From Pyronema omphalodes (lineage: Eukaryota > Ascomycota > Pezizomycetes > Pezizales > Pyronemataceae): 64,000 nt of DNA. Positions within the stretch are counted from its first letter, which is position 1. Every line of letters starts with the position of its first letter. The DNA is taken from NCBI GenBank assembly GCA_024516155.1, contig JAJJXM010000031.1, forward strand, positions 62,001 to 126,000. Reading direction: 5' to 3'. Positions 31,972-45,495 of the stretch are shown here, in pieces. The notes beneath the pieces were generated by a model. The model was not told where the DNA came from. It searched no databases and was given only the letters and a program-made list of their open reading frames with translations. Both the position numbers and the translations under genes were made by a program.

Positions 31972-34900
31972 GGTGGCTGCCGATTGGGGAGTGAAGGTGG
32001 TGGTGCAGTTAGCGAGAGGTATTCGTGGAGAAAACAGAGCTCGCGGAAGGTTTGACGCGCCGGGGCTACAGTGCGGCTCAAGTGAGATCGCGCTAGTATG
32101 GAGACAGTGAGCGAGGTTTAGTGAGTGAAAATAATGATATATAAGGGGTCAAAATAAAAGTTTTCACAACAGTTTCGACACATGCAGCCAAAATATCTGG
32201 CAGCAAATACCCCTTGCTAAGAGGTTATGTAGGTAAACTTCAGAAATTGTACCGTATTGATATCTGAGGCTCGGCAAGATGCTGATGTGAGGGTCCGCCG
32301 CACCCATCGATGTCCCTAGAGTACATTTTGTGTGGTTTTTGAGTCAAACAAAATGTCGTGGTATCAACACAATTGTTTGGTGAGGTTTGTGGTTCGTTGA
32401 CCTATGGGTTCGTAGTCCAGTTTGTGTAATTTCAACTAAATTGTCGTTTATTTTCCGTGTACAGTCCACAGCAACATTCAATTTGCGCCTCCTCTGATCA
32501 AAGGAACCTACACAAATTCCTTCTTAGCCATTGACGAGAGGTATATAAATGCGTGAAGCATGTTCGAGGCATTGTTTTTACCCTTCATGCGCATCCATGT
32601 AAGCTAGACTCATTTAGAACGGTACCATTGGCGCTTATTTAACAGGTAAGGTCCAGGATACAATAAAAACGGTATACATCAAGACATGATCCGTTATTTT
32701 TGCCAGATTTACCCTGAGACGTATCATAGAGCTTTAAGGAGATTCCCAGACTAGATTAACTCGTCGAAAAGGGTGCCGGTATCAACGATAGTACTCTTTA
32801 GTTGGCAGTGAACTATGACCAGGAACAGGTAGCGTGGCTCGATATATTGTTGGGAGAAGAAAAACACCCCATAGCTCTTTTCTCAAGACAGTACTCACTC
32901 TGGGATAGCACTGAGTCAGCTTTTTACTATCGTGTTCGAAGTGACACGCGGTTACTAGTAACAGGACCTATTCATCAGGGAATACTCGGAACAATACAAT
33001 CATTTCACAAGTCCGTTTCTTATGAGACTTCATCGTGGATGATACAACGAAAGTATCACCATCAGTGATGTTAGTTTGTGTAGCCGGAATGATATTCTAT
33101 CGGTCTGAGTCTAGCTTGAGATTAGTCACAATTTCTAGTAAAGAATCATGGAGCAGACTCGATCAGGATAAGACGAGCCGGCCTGTAGCTCGAATTATGA
33201 AATGAATCAACCTGCGTCATTTATGTAAACCAAGCTACTGTTGAATATACTCCACGAGGCTAATTCGACCCAGCTGATCATTTGGGCGATCATCACAAGA
33301 CATTCCAATCCTTTCTCCCCCCTTTTTGGGAAAAATCCTCGGCGTCTAGACCGTTCTGTCAGAAACTTCAAACAGACATACTCTTGATAATCACCGATTT
33401 GTGTGTGATAGATATTCCGGATTCGGCAGTAGCTTCATCTCTGAAGGCTTCTCGAAGCCTTTACGTTATAAATACTTTTTTGGAGTAGATCGCTGCGGTA
33501 CATTTTTTGTATACCTAAATCCACTACAAGTTGTACAGTATGTTCCTCATATATTTTGCTTTCGATCCATGTATCTGCTAAACAAACTAAGCGCTGCTTA
33601 AATATTACAAAGTTTAGGTCCGCTGTTAATACCGAGTGATCGACTGTGATAGGTTTTGTTTTATCAGCTATATGTTTCAGCCGCCCAACGCAAAAAGTTG
33701 CCGCTGCAATTTATGCAGACATGAACAAAGTTTCGTGCCAAATAATAATAGTTCTGCTTTGTCTCCCTCAGATTTTCTGGTGCTTTGATACCTATGTTCA
33801 CACTTTCTCTCCATCGACAGCTATGATGTTTTTTCGTCTGGACATCGAGCTATTGCAGTGGTATAGCTCCAGTAGTCTGGTAGTATAATTTACTGCATCT
33901 GTACAAAAAAAGGAATACGAATCCCCTGTCGTTCCCATATGGGTTGTTTGGTCACCGTTGTTTGTCCTCAAACGTTGTTTACCCTGTGCTCGGGATGAGT
34001 GGTTACTCTTATCTGATTCATGTCTTCCTAGATAGAGATAGCTATTAAGATGGGGCTGGGAAGAATGGAGTTTGTAAACTCCTGTGACTCAATATCTGTC
34101 CAATCTATTAAAGTCATCTCGGCTCATATCTCGGAAACATCAAAGTCAGTAAGCACCCTATCTTTAACTTTTCCTGCCTTCGAGATATTACTAGCCATGA
34201 TTCATATACTATCTAGAGTCATACGAGAACTTAATTCTCCATACACCTCGATTACACTGACCTTGATTCAACCTTATCCAATTGTACCATGTGTCTAAGA
34301 AAACCCATTATTTAATCTCAAAATTTCCAGGCACCTAAATTTATTGCGGCTTCTACCACAGCTCACGAGCAAACGTATTAGTATTTATCTAATACAGGCC
34401 AGGTCGAAATTTTAATGATACATTCCAGCAGCCATATGACCTCCAAAGAACAAGCCTAGCGATAGTCGACTATTGATCAACCATCAAGCTTCGGCATGTA
34501 ATATAGTTAAAATGAACTTTCTATTTCTACCAACTCTATTCTCCTTCCCACCACCGGTAGAGGTGCTATGATTATAGTAAAGTAATGCAGAACAGCTTGC
34601 ACGGGAAGCATTTACTAGTCATTAGGTATCACTCGGAGTATGTTGTTCCATCAAACCTGTTTGTTAATACAATCATACAAATAAAGAATGCCCCAGTTAA
34701 TCATTCTTCCGGCTTCATAGCTTGTAGGTTATTCCGAATATTTGTATCATCACATTTCTCCGTCGAACGTAAAAAGAGCTATGAGTGACACGTTGTGATT
34801 ATGATGATTTTTCAACTGTAAACACAACGCCACGGTGGGGAATAGGGAATAGAGGATGGTCTAGGATACCTTGATATGATAATTATATTGTAGTAATGCT

Positions 34901-37900
34901 ATATATAAAGTGTTTTTGAATTCCTTATCACTTATATTGTTTGGTATGAGATTTAACACATGTTTTGCACACTTCACAATTTACACAACACTTCACATTC
35001 TGACATATCTATAAGTGACAGCTCATGACTAGCGATGTACCCAGCATTGCTACCGGTGCTGTCTATCTCTCAAACACTTAAAAAAATTCATTCTTAGTCT
35101 TGACTAGATGCTAGCTGTATGTACATGTAGGGGGATTTTTTATTTACTGATTCGGGTAGTACATGCAGCTGGCGGTACATAGAACGGCAGTATCAGAATT
35201 CAAGCCAGCGTGTATAAATCTTCCGCGTTTGTTTAACCATAGACGCACCGGAACGCAACGCCTTGCACATATTGTGTATCACCCGTGCAGCACTTTGTTT
35301 AAGCCATACCCCATACGCACCGCTGTAGGGGGATAGGTACCACGTCAATTCGTACAAAAACGACTCCCGGAACAGTTCCGTTCGCATGCACGGATGAAAC
35401 TATGGTCCTGTCATCCAGGATCCTCTATTTCTCCGCTACAACTTTCGCCATTGCCATTGCCATTGCCATTACCCCCCCCCCCCCCCCCCCCTGGCAATAT
35501 GTATGTAGGTCTGTTCGTTTTTTAAAATTGAAACTTCCGATACTTGAACTATCTGTGCACCGAAACCTAGCCATTGCCTTTTTCTTATGCTTTTCTAGAA
35601 TACTGGCCCGACTTTCAATTGCCTTACGGCTAATGTAATTTAATTTAATGTCATAGTCCTATGGTGCTTATTATTCGAGCAAGCAAACGAGTCCTCAGTC
35701 CAGTTGGCGATCGCCTATCACCTGTATATGATTACTATTCTACACATCCATGCAGATAGATACCTGAAGATATGAGAGCACAGGACTTCAGAAATCCCAC
35801 CTCGATAACATGCATTGACCCTCGATTCTCGAATGCAAAGGGTAACTTCGGAATGCGAGATATTTATCTAGGTCTGGGTATGAATTACGTACAAAAGTAC
35901 ATCTAATAGATATTTAATTGAAGGATTGACATGAAGATTTCATGTATTTCTTACGTTCGTGGGCCGTTCGCCGATAAGCAGTACTATGTGTTGACTCGGA
36001 TATGGGCATTGAGTTCCATCAAAGTTAAAAATGCATCGGTGTCATTTCTCGGTCCATCTATCAATCGGATACCGACTCCTTAAAGTTAGACGTCGCCACA
36101 CACCGTATATGGTTTTACAGAAGTATATCCACAGGCGGAAAAACTCCCCCCATATTAAGCACGGGGTTCCTGTGAATCTATTGACCCATGGAATTGTGGA
36201 CCTGTGCAAAAGCATAACTTACATATGTAACACACCATACAGCGTTCAGTCCCATGATATGAGTTCTTTTTTTCTTCTAGGGAGTTTGATCTGCGCACGA
36301 GCATTTGATATGAAGCAGTCCTTCACCAGAGCGTTGCATTGCGTAGCTGGCTGCGTTACGGGCGTTGCTTTTTGGATTGGGTTGGGTTATCGCATGCAAC
36401 TTCAACGTCTTGTGGCGCGGCAGTTCGGCACATAACATACATACACGCATCCATTCATCATACAGATTTCCATACATATGTATCCGCATTTTCAAAACAG
36501 TCTAAAAGGTGAAAGAATATTATTTAAGATGGACGCCGTTTCTGCCGGATCCACATCTGCAGCGGAAATTCTAGGGCCCTCGGTCAGAATTAGTAGGTCT
36601 AGTTGGGTTTATCCGGACTCCGAGCCACAGCACCAGGTAACATAACATAAGTCCGGTCAGCGTCTGTGCGCGATCGGCTATTTTGAACAATCTGAGACCT
36701 GGAGCATTATCATATCAGATTGACATGTTCGAACGGTGTGAATTAAGGAGGTTTCTATTCTCGATTTCCAAATTCGATTTTTTCGATTTATTATATCCTT
36801 ACAAATAAAAGTAATTTACTGTCTTTCTGTAGTTTTTCATTTTGATGCGTCAAATACCACCAGTTGTGTTACGTGTCAAATGCACGTTCCCGACGACGAC
36901 GACAACGCGCTTGGGACGGAATGTGATGGGTCGAACGGAGCCCTTAGTGTTCAAACTTCAGATGTACGTTCGCGCTTATCGTCCGTTTCTGGTGTGGCGG
37001 CTATGGCATATCGCCTTACATACGCACCATACCATTGTCGGTTCCTAATTCCGCTAGCGCTGTCATTTTAGATCTGTGTAACGGTAAGGTAAACCATGAT
37101 GGCGCAAAATTTGACAGCGGATGTCCGCGCGATCGAGACAAGACAAAAAAACAGCACCGGCACAATATGTCAACCATAAAAAAAAGCCGGAACCGAACCG
37201 AACCGAACTGAAATAGTTTTTGAAGATAAGGCTTGGACTTCAAGTGGCTAGCATAATACTATAGGGCTGTTGGTGAACTGAAATTTTTATGTTGAAAAAA
37301 GGTTTGAAAAATAGTTAATGAAGGATTTCAAGAAGAAAAGCGTTTGATCCGTCGGATATTGTACATACGGCAATTTGTATCCAGGGGATGGATCTACAAT
37401 CATACATACATAAATCTTCCGACATCGGAATCGGAATTAGCCAAAAAAAAAGGATGATCCACATCTATATGCAGAATCTATCACGATGGTTCGCACTGGC
37501 TCCACTTGACGTTGAAGGCATAGTGAGATTTTCAAGAGGGGTCTTTTGGATCTTTGACCCTGGGTGATCTCGCCAAGTAGTGCATATGTAAAGTTCCTAA
37601 TCAAACGATTGCATGATTTCTCGGCGATGTGTAATGCCGGCGGGCCGCAATGACAAGGATTCTACGGAAGTCAAAATCGAACTCCGAATGGCCCCCACTC
37701 ACTAGGGATGAGGCGGCACTGCAGAGCGGCAATACAGAGTTGTAAAGTTTTAAAGCCTTCATTGACTGTTGTGCCAATGCTTAATTCACGTGGTAAATAT
37801 CGGTAGATTCATTTCTCCGGTTTATTCCTCGGTCTTTTAATTTTGGTATGGGAAATTATCGGGGCACGAGTTCAAATTCAATCGCAAAGTATTAGACTGA

Positions 37901-38094
37901 AAATAATCACTGGACTTGCCTCGTCTGATAGAGACAGTGAAAAAAAAGTTCCCGAGAGAAAAAAATATGATATTACTTGTACTCTAATAATCATCACGTC
38001 TTTCAACCCACCCAACACCAATAATGCTACATAAACCAAAAACAAAGAAAACGCCTTCTAAACCCAAAATTTCGAATATACTCAAAAAATGAAC
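31972..38094. other. Six-kilobase AT-rich region without supported genes
   Basis: ORFs here are short (at most 134 codons) and lack family features or splice context. Notable items are a 20-C run at 35472-35491 preceded by CCATTG hexamers, and a stretch near 37480-37560 that resembles part of the 41-45 kb repeat family. It may be decayed repeat DNA. Confidence 0.55.
35472..35491 (+). repeat. Homopolymer run of 20 C
   Basis: Twenty consecutive C follow four CCATTG-like hexamers. Other long C-runs on the same strand are at 42057, 48182, 55260 and 59222. Confidence 0.9.
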
Positions 38095-39216
38095 TTAGTT
38101 GTTAACCAAAACAGCTCTGTAACGGAGCTTTCCAGTGTCCAACTTGTCAAAAGCCTCAGTGATACCCTCCTCGCTCATGGGGAACTCCTGAATCATGGCC
38201 TTGATGTTGTGGCGAGCAGCGAACTCTAACATCTCGTTGCTATGAAATTGTTAGCAGTGTTTTAATTTATTAATAATCATAACAAAATTGGTAAACTTAC
38301 TGAACCCAGCGAGTGGCAACAACACTTCCGACGATGTGGAGTCCGTTAAGCAAGAAGGTAAAGTAAGGGATATCCATGGTTCCGTTGGCAAGGGTAAGAG
38401 GGAACACAGTTCCCTGCTTCTCCATAATGTCGAGGTACAAGTTCCAGTCGGGAAGGTAGCTGGTAGTGACCAAAAGGTAGTCGCAACGGTGCTCGACCTG
38501 GAGGCTCTCGACACCCTTGGTGGGGTAAAATTCGGTGGCACCCAAGCGAAGGGCCTCCTCACGCTTGTCCTCAGTGCTAGAGAAAACAACAACACGACAT
38601 CCCATAGCAGCAAGGAACTGAATGGCAAGATGTCCAAGACCTCCGATTCCGACAACTCCAACGGTGTGGGTAGACTTCACACCGTAGTTGTGGATGGCAC
38701 TGAAAACGGTGGCTCCTCCACACATAAGGGGAGCGGCGTGAGCGGGAGAAATGCTCTCGGGAATGAGGAAAACGTAGGCCTCCTTCCAGACAGCGTGGGT
38801 TCCGAGAGATCCCTGGTCAGTGTTGGCATCCCCGAACATCTGAGCCTTGCGGCAGAAGACCTCGTTTCCAGAGAGACACTGATGGCAGGAGTTGCAAGTC
38901 TGTAAAAATGGAGTTATTAGACATTTTTCAAAATATATTTTGGAATATATCGATATCTTACCTCGTGGATGTATCCCCATCCTACAACATCTCCAACCTT
39001 GCGCTTGGTGCACCTGGATCCAACAGACTCAATAACTCCAACTCCCTCGTGTCCCAAAACAACACCCGCCTTACGGAAGTGGCAGTCGGTACCACAGAGA
39101 CCAGAGTGGGTGATGCGAACAAGAACCTCATCGTCCTTGACGACACGCTCGGAGGTACCACGAATGATCTTTCCGTCGCAGTCTCCCTTGAAAACGGTGA
39201 ACTTGGTAGAGGCCAT
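38095..39216 (-). CDS. Zinc-dependent alcohol dehydrogenase (NADP-type, CAD/ADH6-like), 332 aa
   Basis: Exons are 39216-38962, 38899-38301 and 38239-38095, with introns of 62 and 61 bp. The GroES-like N-terminal half has catalytic-zinc ligands Cys41 (GLCGTDCH) and His56-Glu57 (LGHEGVG), plus a third Cys in PLMCGGATV. Structural-zinc cysteines lie in TCNSCHQC and the following NEVFC. The Rossmann motif GIGGLGHLAIQF binds the cofactor. Such enzymes reduce aromatic or aliphatic aldehydes with NADPH in the cytosol. It ends in YRAVLVNN, the normal family end. It has no gene partner nearby and is flanked by repeat-rich DNA. Confidence 0.92.
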
Positions 39217-40599
39217 TTTTAAAGATATAAAAAAGTGGATATGTTATAAGATAGAGATGGAAGTTCGAAGTGTTGTACAGTAGAGAAGTGAGGAGATAGA
39301 GAACTTGAAAACTCGAGGGAATTCAATGGGTTTTTGTTACTTCTCGGCCTGCGCTTTTTTTGCTATATCCATTCATCTCATAGATAGTTAGCTTGTTGAG
39401 AAATTAAAAAAAAACCCCTCCCATGGATCGTGCTCGGAGATACGATAGGTTCAGCATCGACTCCTCTCTCCCCTCCTCGAGGGGGTGCATGCATGGTGTA
39501 CCGAGCACAGACCATTACTATACATTTGACGTCGACAGCCGGCGGCGGCAAACTAGCTAGCTACATAGATAGCCAGCGGGCCGAACAAAAAGAAAAAACG
39601 GTGGCACTTCTTTACATCTCGGAAGGCGGCAACGTGCGTTACGCTGCACAATAATAAGGCGATGTCAGTGTCATCACAATAGACAATGAATTAGAGGTCC
39701 AATCGGTTGCAAATTGGATAACACGTTATTGCTGCAATACTCTAACGCGTTTGTGGAATTCGGATACCGCCAAATTTGTTGATGGAGTACTGTACATACG
39801 GAATATCCATCAGAAGTTTGTATTCACCGCATTGTCGCTCGGGGAATCACCGGAACTGTTCCTATGTAAATCCCGTATTTTCCCACTGCGCTAATGATTA
39901 TTCCGTTCGACGGGACAAACGCATAAGTTCGGGGTCGGATTATCTTTGTTCCATGGACACAGATCTAGAGTACACGTAACAGTTTCTTAGTATGGTGCCA
40001 TAGATAGGCAGTAAGCGCAATAAGCGAGCTCTTCCAACGCTTACGAGGCTTAGGAAATTAGAATCCGAGGTCTAACTATCGCTTCATCGGATAAGGGCTT
40101 GTACTAGGGTACATGCAAATGAGATGTATGAAAAATATATAACGTCATCCTCGGGGAACGGGATACACACTCCAAGTGGTTTAAAAGATTGTATAAAACG
40201 TGTGCAAAATTCCCAGGGGAAAAGTGTGGACAAATATGTATGAATTCTAGTGACCGTGCTTGAACTTGGTACAGAATACAGTAACCGCAATATGAAGAGT
40301 CATTGTTGCACGTATCTACCTCGCTCAATATCTGACTCTCATTTCCCCTCCAATCCCTCTAACTCCTACTTTAAGACACCCATTCATGCATCATCACTCA
40401 CCCCATATCCCGTTCATCCCCCAATCAACCTTACTCAACATAGTCATACAACTCTCCTTTCATTTCCTCTTTATTCTCCATTCTTTCTAACTGCGCAAAA
40501 CGGCATAATATGAAAAATCATCGCTATAAACCCTCTCAATGTACAATACATACTAAGCAACCTCCGCCAATACTTGTCACAAGCTAGCTAATAATCATT
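39217..40599. other. Intergenic region
   Basis: 5' flank of the dehydrogenase gene (to about 39450), then AT-rich sequence without supported features. Confidence 0.5.
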
Positions 40600-40700
40600 A
40601 CACCTCACTATGCTTTCCCCACCTCCACACTTCTGTCTCTCCGCCCCCACCCCTCTGTGCTCTACATACAAACCAAACCAAAACTCCGATCTTTAGTACC
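40600..40700 (+). repeat. Degenerate fragment of the 1-kb repeat family
   Basis: The order TGCTTTCCCCACCTC, CTTCTGTCTCTC, CCGCCCCCACC and ACATACAAACC parallels 41748-41840 in copy A, with many substitutions. Confidence 0.4.
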
Positions 40701-40869
40701 CGTGTACCCGGACACAGGTGACGCAGGTGACAGCCCTATCCAATCCTGTTGTATCAATATCAATATCGATATCATGATTTCCCCAGAAGTAAATCTCCCC
40801 AGGACCCACCATAAGTCTTGGCCACGGCTGGAGTCTAGTTCCCAGGATGTGTCTTGAGATCTGACCATA

Positions 40870-41270
40870 ACTGGAATGTAACTTATGGGTACTTATGGGA
40901 CTTCTGGCACTGATGGATCACCCCTACGTTTACCAGATCTATGGATATTAATCCCGTTACCGGTGGGTGGTGTTGGCATAGTATAGCCGTTTTATTCCCC
41001 GTTATATTATGAGATATGACAAACCGTTTCATCGTAGATACACCGGTAGCTTCTAGATCAAGGCTGGCTAGCCCTGACCATTAAGTCTACTGGAATGGGA
41101 ATTGTGGATACTTCTGGAGCTTATGAATACTCATGGGAATTATAGATCTAGCCTACGTTTACCGGATCTCTGGATACTGATTCAGTCACTGGGGGCTGGG
41201 ATGGGGTGAAAGGGGCACAGCACGGAGATTTTGTATTCCGCATTATGATATATGAGTGTTTGCCGTAATG
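40870..41270 (+). repeat. Diverged tandem duplication of about 200 bp
   Basis: Two adjacent blocks (about 40870-41035 and 41085-41260) share the same order of segments: CTGGAATG, ACTTCTGG, CCTACGTTTACC-GATCT-TGGATA, a GGTGGG/GGCTGGG stretch, and ATTATGAGATATGA/ATTATGATATATGA. Confidence 0.5.
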
Positions 41271-41346
41271 CATGAAAGAGATCCTACACATCCCACGTGG
41301 TAAAAAATACTTTTTCTCATGTAACCGCTAACCGGGTTTGTAATAT

Positions 41347-42415
41347 CCTACATAAACCCGGCATCAGCAAAGTGTAAAGCGTAATCGATAAAATGAAATG
41401 TGGAATATGAAACATTGTGCTAGCGATTATGTCTGTAGTCAAGACAGTCATTATATATGCAGTTTTACTAATGTATGAGCCTTAGGATAGTTTGTTTAGA
41501 CCACCACACTGGGGCACTAGAGAGTTGAAGTATGGCGGAAAAAGTGTCGTGATCATAAGGTGTCACTCATAATACCATGATGAAGTGAGAAGTTATGAAG
41601 TCAAAATTCTGCAATCACAGAACCAACTTCACTGCAGAACATATTTTCTTGTTCTTTTGTACATAAATCATAAAAAACTAGTATTTTTGCAGAGTGTAAA
41701 TAACCTACGCAAACACTAACTATATATCATTATTTCCGCGCGCGTTATGTCTGCTTTCCCAACTTCTGTCTATCGATCCGCCCCCACCACCCACACTGGA
41801 ACTTATTATCTGCCTCCACATACATACAAACCATATCTTAAATTCATAGTACTTACCCATATGGAATATTTGTTATATCACAAAATCTTACCGTCTAAAA
41901 GACCATGTATTTTTCTTTACTACATCCCCATACGTCCGAGCCAACTATGTATGAACCGGGTTCCATGAGGAATAGTAATTTATGCCACGTGAAGGAGCTA
42001 TTATCTAACTTATGAAAAACAGACATGATGGAGAATAAAATCTCAGTGTCAACCCTCCCCCCCCCCCCCCCCCATCCAGGACCCGGCGAACGTAGGTAGG
42101 ATATATGTGATGTGTCTCATCCTAGCGATGGTCTCGATTGGGCTGGCTTTAAGGAGACTGCTAATCGATTCTCAAAAGATCCCGGTGACTGTGCTTGGGA
42201 TAATGGGGTAAGTGGGTAGTGATACAACCACGAATCCACGAATCCACGATGGGATCTGGGTCTACGGTGAAGGATTGTGGGGAAATTAATTATTACACGG
42301 CCTTCGTACTAGATAGTGCTGTGACTTTGAATTGCTGCAGGGTATGTACAATGAGATCTGGTAGCTGAGTACATAATCGCCCAAAGATACCAGGGCCTTG
42401 ACTAGCGAGGATCAA
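41347..42415 (+). repeat. Direct repeat copy A, about 1.07 kb
   Basis: It begins CCTACATAAACCCGGCATCAG and matches copy B (42759-43806) nearly throughout, with scattered, mostly transition differences. Copy A has a 17-C run (42057-42073) where copy B has only a few C. An internal ORF of 73 codons is present in both but ends in noncoding-like sequence; I do not call it a gene. Confidence 0.85.
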
Positions 42416-42465
42416 ATGGTTGGTAGCATACGTCATAACCTTAAGGTTGGGAACGTTCAAGAAGA

Positions 42466-42758
42466 TCAAATCAAATCAAATCAAATCAAATCAAATCAAA
42501 TCAAATCAAATCAAATCAAATCAAATCAAATCAAATCAAATCAAATCAAATCAAATCAAATCAAATCAAATCAAATCAAATCAAATCAAATCAAATCAAA
42601 TCAAATCAAATCAAATCAAATCAAATCAAATCAAATCAAATCAAATCAAATCAAATCAAATCAAATCAAATCAAATCAAATCAATCAAATCAAATCAAAT
42701 CAAATCAAATCAAATCAAATCAAATCAAATCAAATCAAATCAAATCAAATCAAATCAA
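42466..42758 (+). repeat. (TCAAA)n microsatellite, about 58 units
   Basis: There are 43 perfect TCAAA units (42466-42680), one 4-base TCAA unit, then about 15 more units. The array lies exactly between repeat copies A and B. ORFs reading IKSNQ repeats through it are artefacts. The LINE tail at 20351-20373 uses the same pentamer. Confidence 0.95.
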
Positions 42759-43806
42759 CCTACATAAACCCGGCATCAGCAAAGTGTAAAGCGTAATCGA
42801 TAAAATGAAATGTGGAATATGAAACATTGTGCTAGCGATTATGTCTGTAGTCAAGACAGTCATTATATATGCAGTTTTACTAATGTATGAGCCTTAGGAT
42901 AGTTTGTTTAGACCACCACACTGGGGCACTAGAGAGTTGAAGTATGGCGGAAAAAGTGTCATGATCATAAGGTGTCACTCATAATACCATGATGAAGTGA
43001 GAAGTTATGAAGTTAAAATTCCGCAATCACAGAACCAACTTCACAACAGAACATATTTTCTTGTTATTTTACACATAAAAGCATAAAGATTTGGTATCTT
43101 TGAAGAGTGTAAATAACCTACGCAAACACTAGCTATATATCATTTTTTCCGCGCGCGCTATGTCTGCTCTCCCAACTTCTATCTCCCGATCCGCCCCCAC
43201 CACCCACACTGGAACTTATTATCTGCCTCCACATACATACAAACCATATCTTAAATTCATAGTATTTACCCATATGGAATATTTGTTATATCACAAAATC
43301 TTACCGTCTAAAAGACCATGTATCTTTCTTTACTACATCCCCATACGTCCGAGCCAACTATGTATGAACCGGGTTACATGAGGAATAGTAATTTATGCCA
43401 CGTGAAGGAGCTATTATCTAACTTATGAAAAAAAGACATGATGGAGAATAAAATCCCAGTGTCAACCACCCCTCCAGGACCCGGCGAACGTAGGTAGGAT
43501 ATATGTGATGTGTCTCATTCTAACGATGGTCGCGGCTGGGCTGGGTTTAAGAAGACTGCTAATCGATTCTCAAAAGATCCCGGTGACTGTGCTTGGGATA
43601 ATGGGGTAAGTGGGTAGTGATACAACCACGAACCCACGATGGAAGCTGGGTCCACGGCGAAAGATTGTGGGGAAATTAATTATTACACGGCCTTCGTACT
43701 AGATAGTGCTGTGACTTTGAAGTGCTGCAGGGTATATACAATGAGATCTGGTAGCTGAGTACATAATTGCCCAAAGATTCCAGGACCTCGGTTAAAGAGG
43801 ATCAGA
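42759..43806 (+). repeat. Direct repeat copy B, about 1.05 kb
   Basis: The second copy of 41347-42415, in the same orientation, starting immediately at the end of the TCAAA array. Confidence 0.85.
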
Positions 43807-44029
43807 TAGCGAGGGGAAATAGATTTAGGAGAATATTGTGTAGGGCTGAATTGATAATGTTCGGTGCATGGACACATTTAAGGTTGAGAAACATGAGCTA
43901 GCAAATAATGCCATAGATTTATGCCACAATCCAGGATATGACAATCACTAACCAGTACAGTAGCAGTGTTGTAAATAAAGTTAACAGCTCCAAGCCGGTT
44001 GAGACGAGTGAGCTACTATGATACATTTT

Positions 44030-44600
44030 TGACTGCAGAATTTTCTAAAGTGTCAGGGGCCATGTACTTACCTCCAACAGACACTATCTTTTGATCAAAC
44101 CCGAAGGAAAGAAAAATTAAATTCATAGCCTATCACTTGGGTAATATGGGTGATAAGTTGTGATTAAGATACTTCTTCTACTATATATACACGCCTCATT
44201 GGGATGATCTGAAGTACTGTTATATTACTACATATTAAATTAGTGGTAGGTATAATTACTTTTCGAAATATCTGATAGCTGGTATAGTTTTTCGTAGTTC
44301 GTGCCATTTGGGGGAAGGTTTCACATGGATTACAAAAAACATCTCACAACGTGGAATAAAATCCTGCCCCCACCCCCTTCCTCTCACATTCCCAGTGACT
44401 AAAACAATATACATATATCCGATGGAAAAAGGGGGAGATTATTACAGAGTCCTATTTTAGTAGTGGTCAGGAGCACTCAAAACTTATCTCGGAAGCCACC
44501 GGTAATTTTGGGGGGATAATATGCAGACCATGGTGGAAACTGGCTCTCAACTGTGGTGAAGGCTTAGAGAGATTAGGATATAGGGTTCTATAGGGCTGCG
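44030..44600 (+). repeat. Decayed copy of the same repeat family
   Basis: Segments in the same order as copy A: GTGCCATTTGGGGGAAGG, GGAATAAAATCCTGCCCCCACC, and CATGGTGGAAACTGG followed by TGTGGTGAAGG. Compare TGCCACGTGAAGGAG, GAATAAAATCTCAG and CACGATGGGATCTGG with ACGGTGAAGG in copy A. Confidence 0.4.
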
Positions 44601-45495
44601 TCCGGGTATGCGGGTACTAAAGATTTGAGTTTTGATATATATGTAGAGCACAGGTTAAAAGCAAACATTCTAAATAATATCCACTAGTCCTTTGGTTCTG
44701 TGTTACCCAAAGAAGCCCCAAATTAGATCTATATATTTAGTTATATTCCCAGCTCCATGAAGATTATGTTTGTGATTCCTATCCTCAGTTTTATGTAGTT
44801 TTTCTTGACTTATTTAATCGGGAGCGGGGCACTAATAGGGAGAAGAATTATTTCTCACCAGCATAGTCGGAATACTATTTTGAAGATGCCCCGGCGATCC
44901 AGTGAATCACCTCATAATCGCCATACCAATAAAGGGGAGAAATAATATTAATTAGGCAAGATAGTGAAGGTACTATGGCATGATCGGTGTGGTATTGAAC
45001 TTGATGTCATGCGGGATCACTCGTTTGGCAAATAGAGAAGATGAAAAACATAGGGGGACCGGATTTAAAGGCTTCGGCTACAGCATAGGTTTTAAGGGGC
45101 TCAAGATTTCTTGATGAGTTGACTTTTGTAATTATCCTTAATGTACAGTGTATGTAGACTGAAGTTGATTTCAATGACATCGAGGATTTCGAGATTGACC
45201 GCAACGCCGGTCCATTAGCCATTGCGGCTTCTGGTGCAAGCTGCAATCAAGTCAACCAGTACCAAAAAAGGAATTATGATATTCCGTGAGGTATAGTATC
45301 TGATATTTGCCTCGGTACTTGAGTGCATGGTTTTGATGGGATACCTTACTTTCAGACGAGACAATCGCATAAATACATATCACCAAACGCCTGCTCCAAC
45401 CCGCTAATATTCACAATATCCATAACGCCATAATAATACAACCAACACCAGCATATTTACTCTCAGCTGACTTTCGTCTGACCTTCAGCAAATTT
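44601..45495. other. Intergenic region
   Basis: AT-rich sequence, possibly more decayed repeat. No supported gene. Confidence 0.5.

Noticed and set aside
36031..36435. 134-codon ORF in the gene-poor region
   Set aside because: No family features, irregular composition and no promoter or splice context; expected by chance in 6 kb.
42398..42796. ORFs encoding long IKSNQ repeats
   Set aside because: They only translate the TCAAA microsatellite, where a pentamer array stays open in several frames.
41747..43381. 73-codon ORF present in both repeat copies
   Set aside because: It is conserved only because the repeat is recent; it is short and has no recognisable domain.
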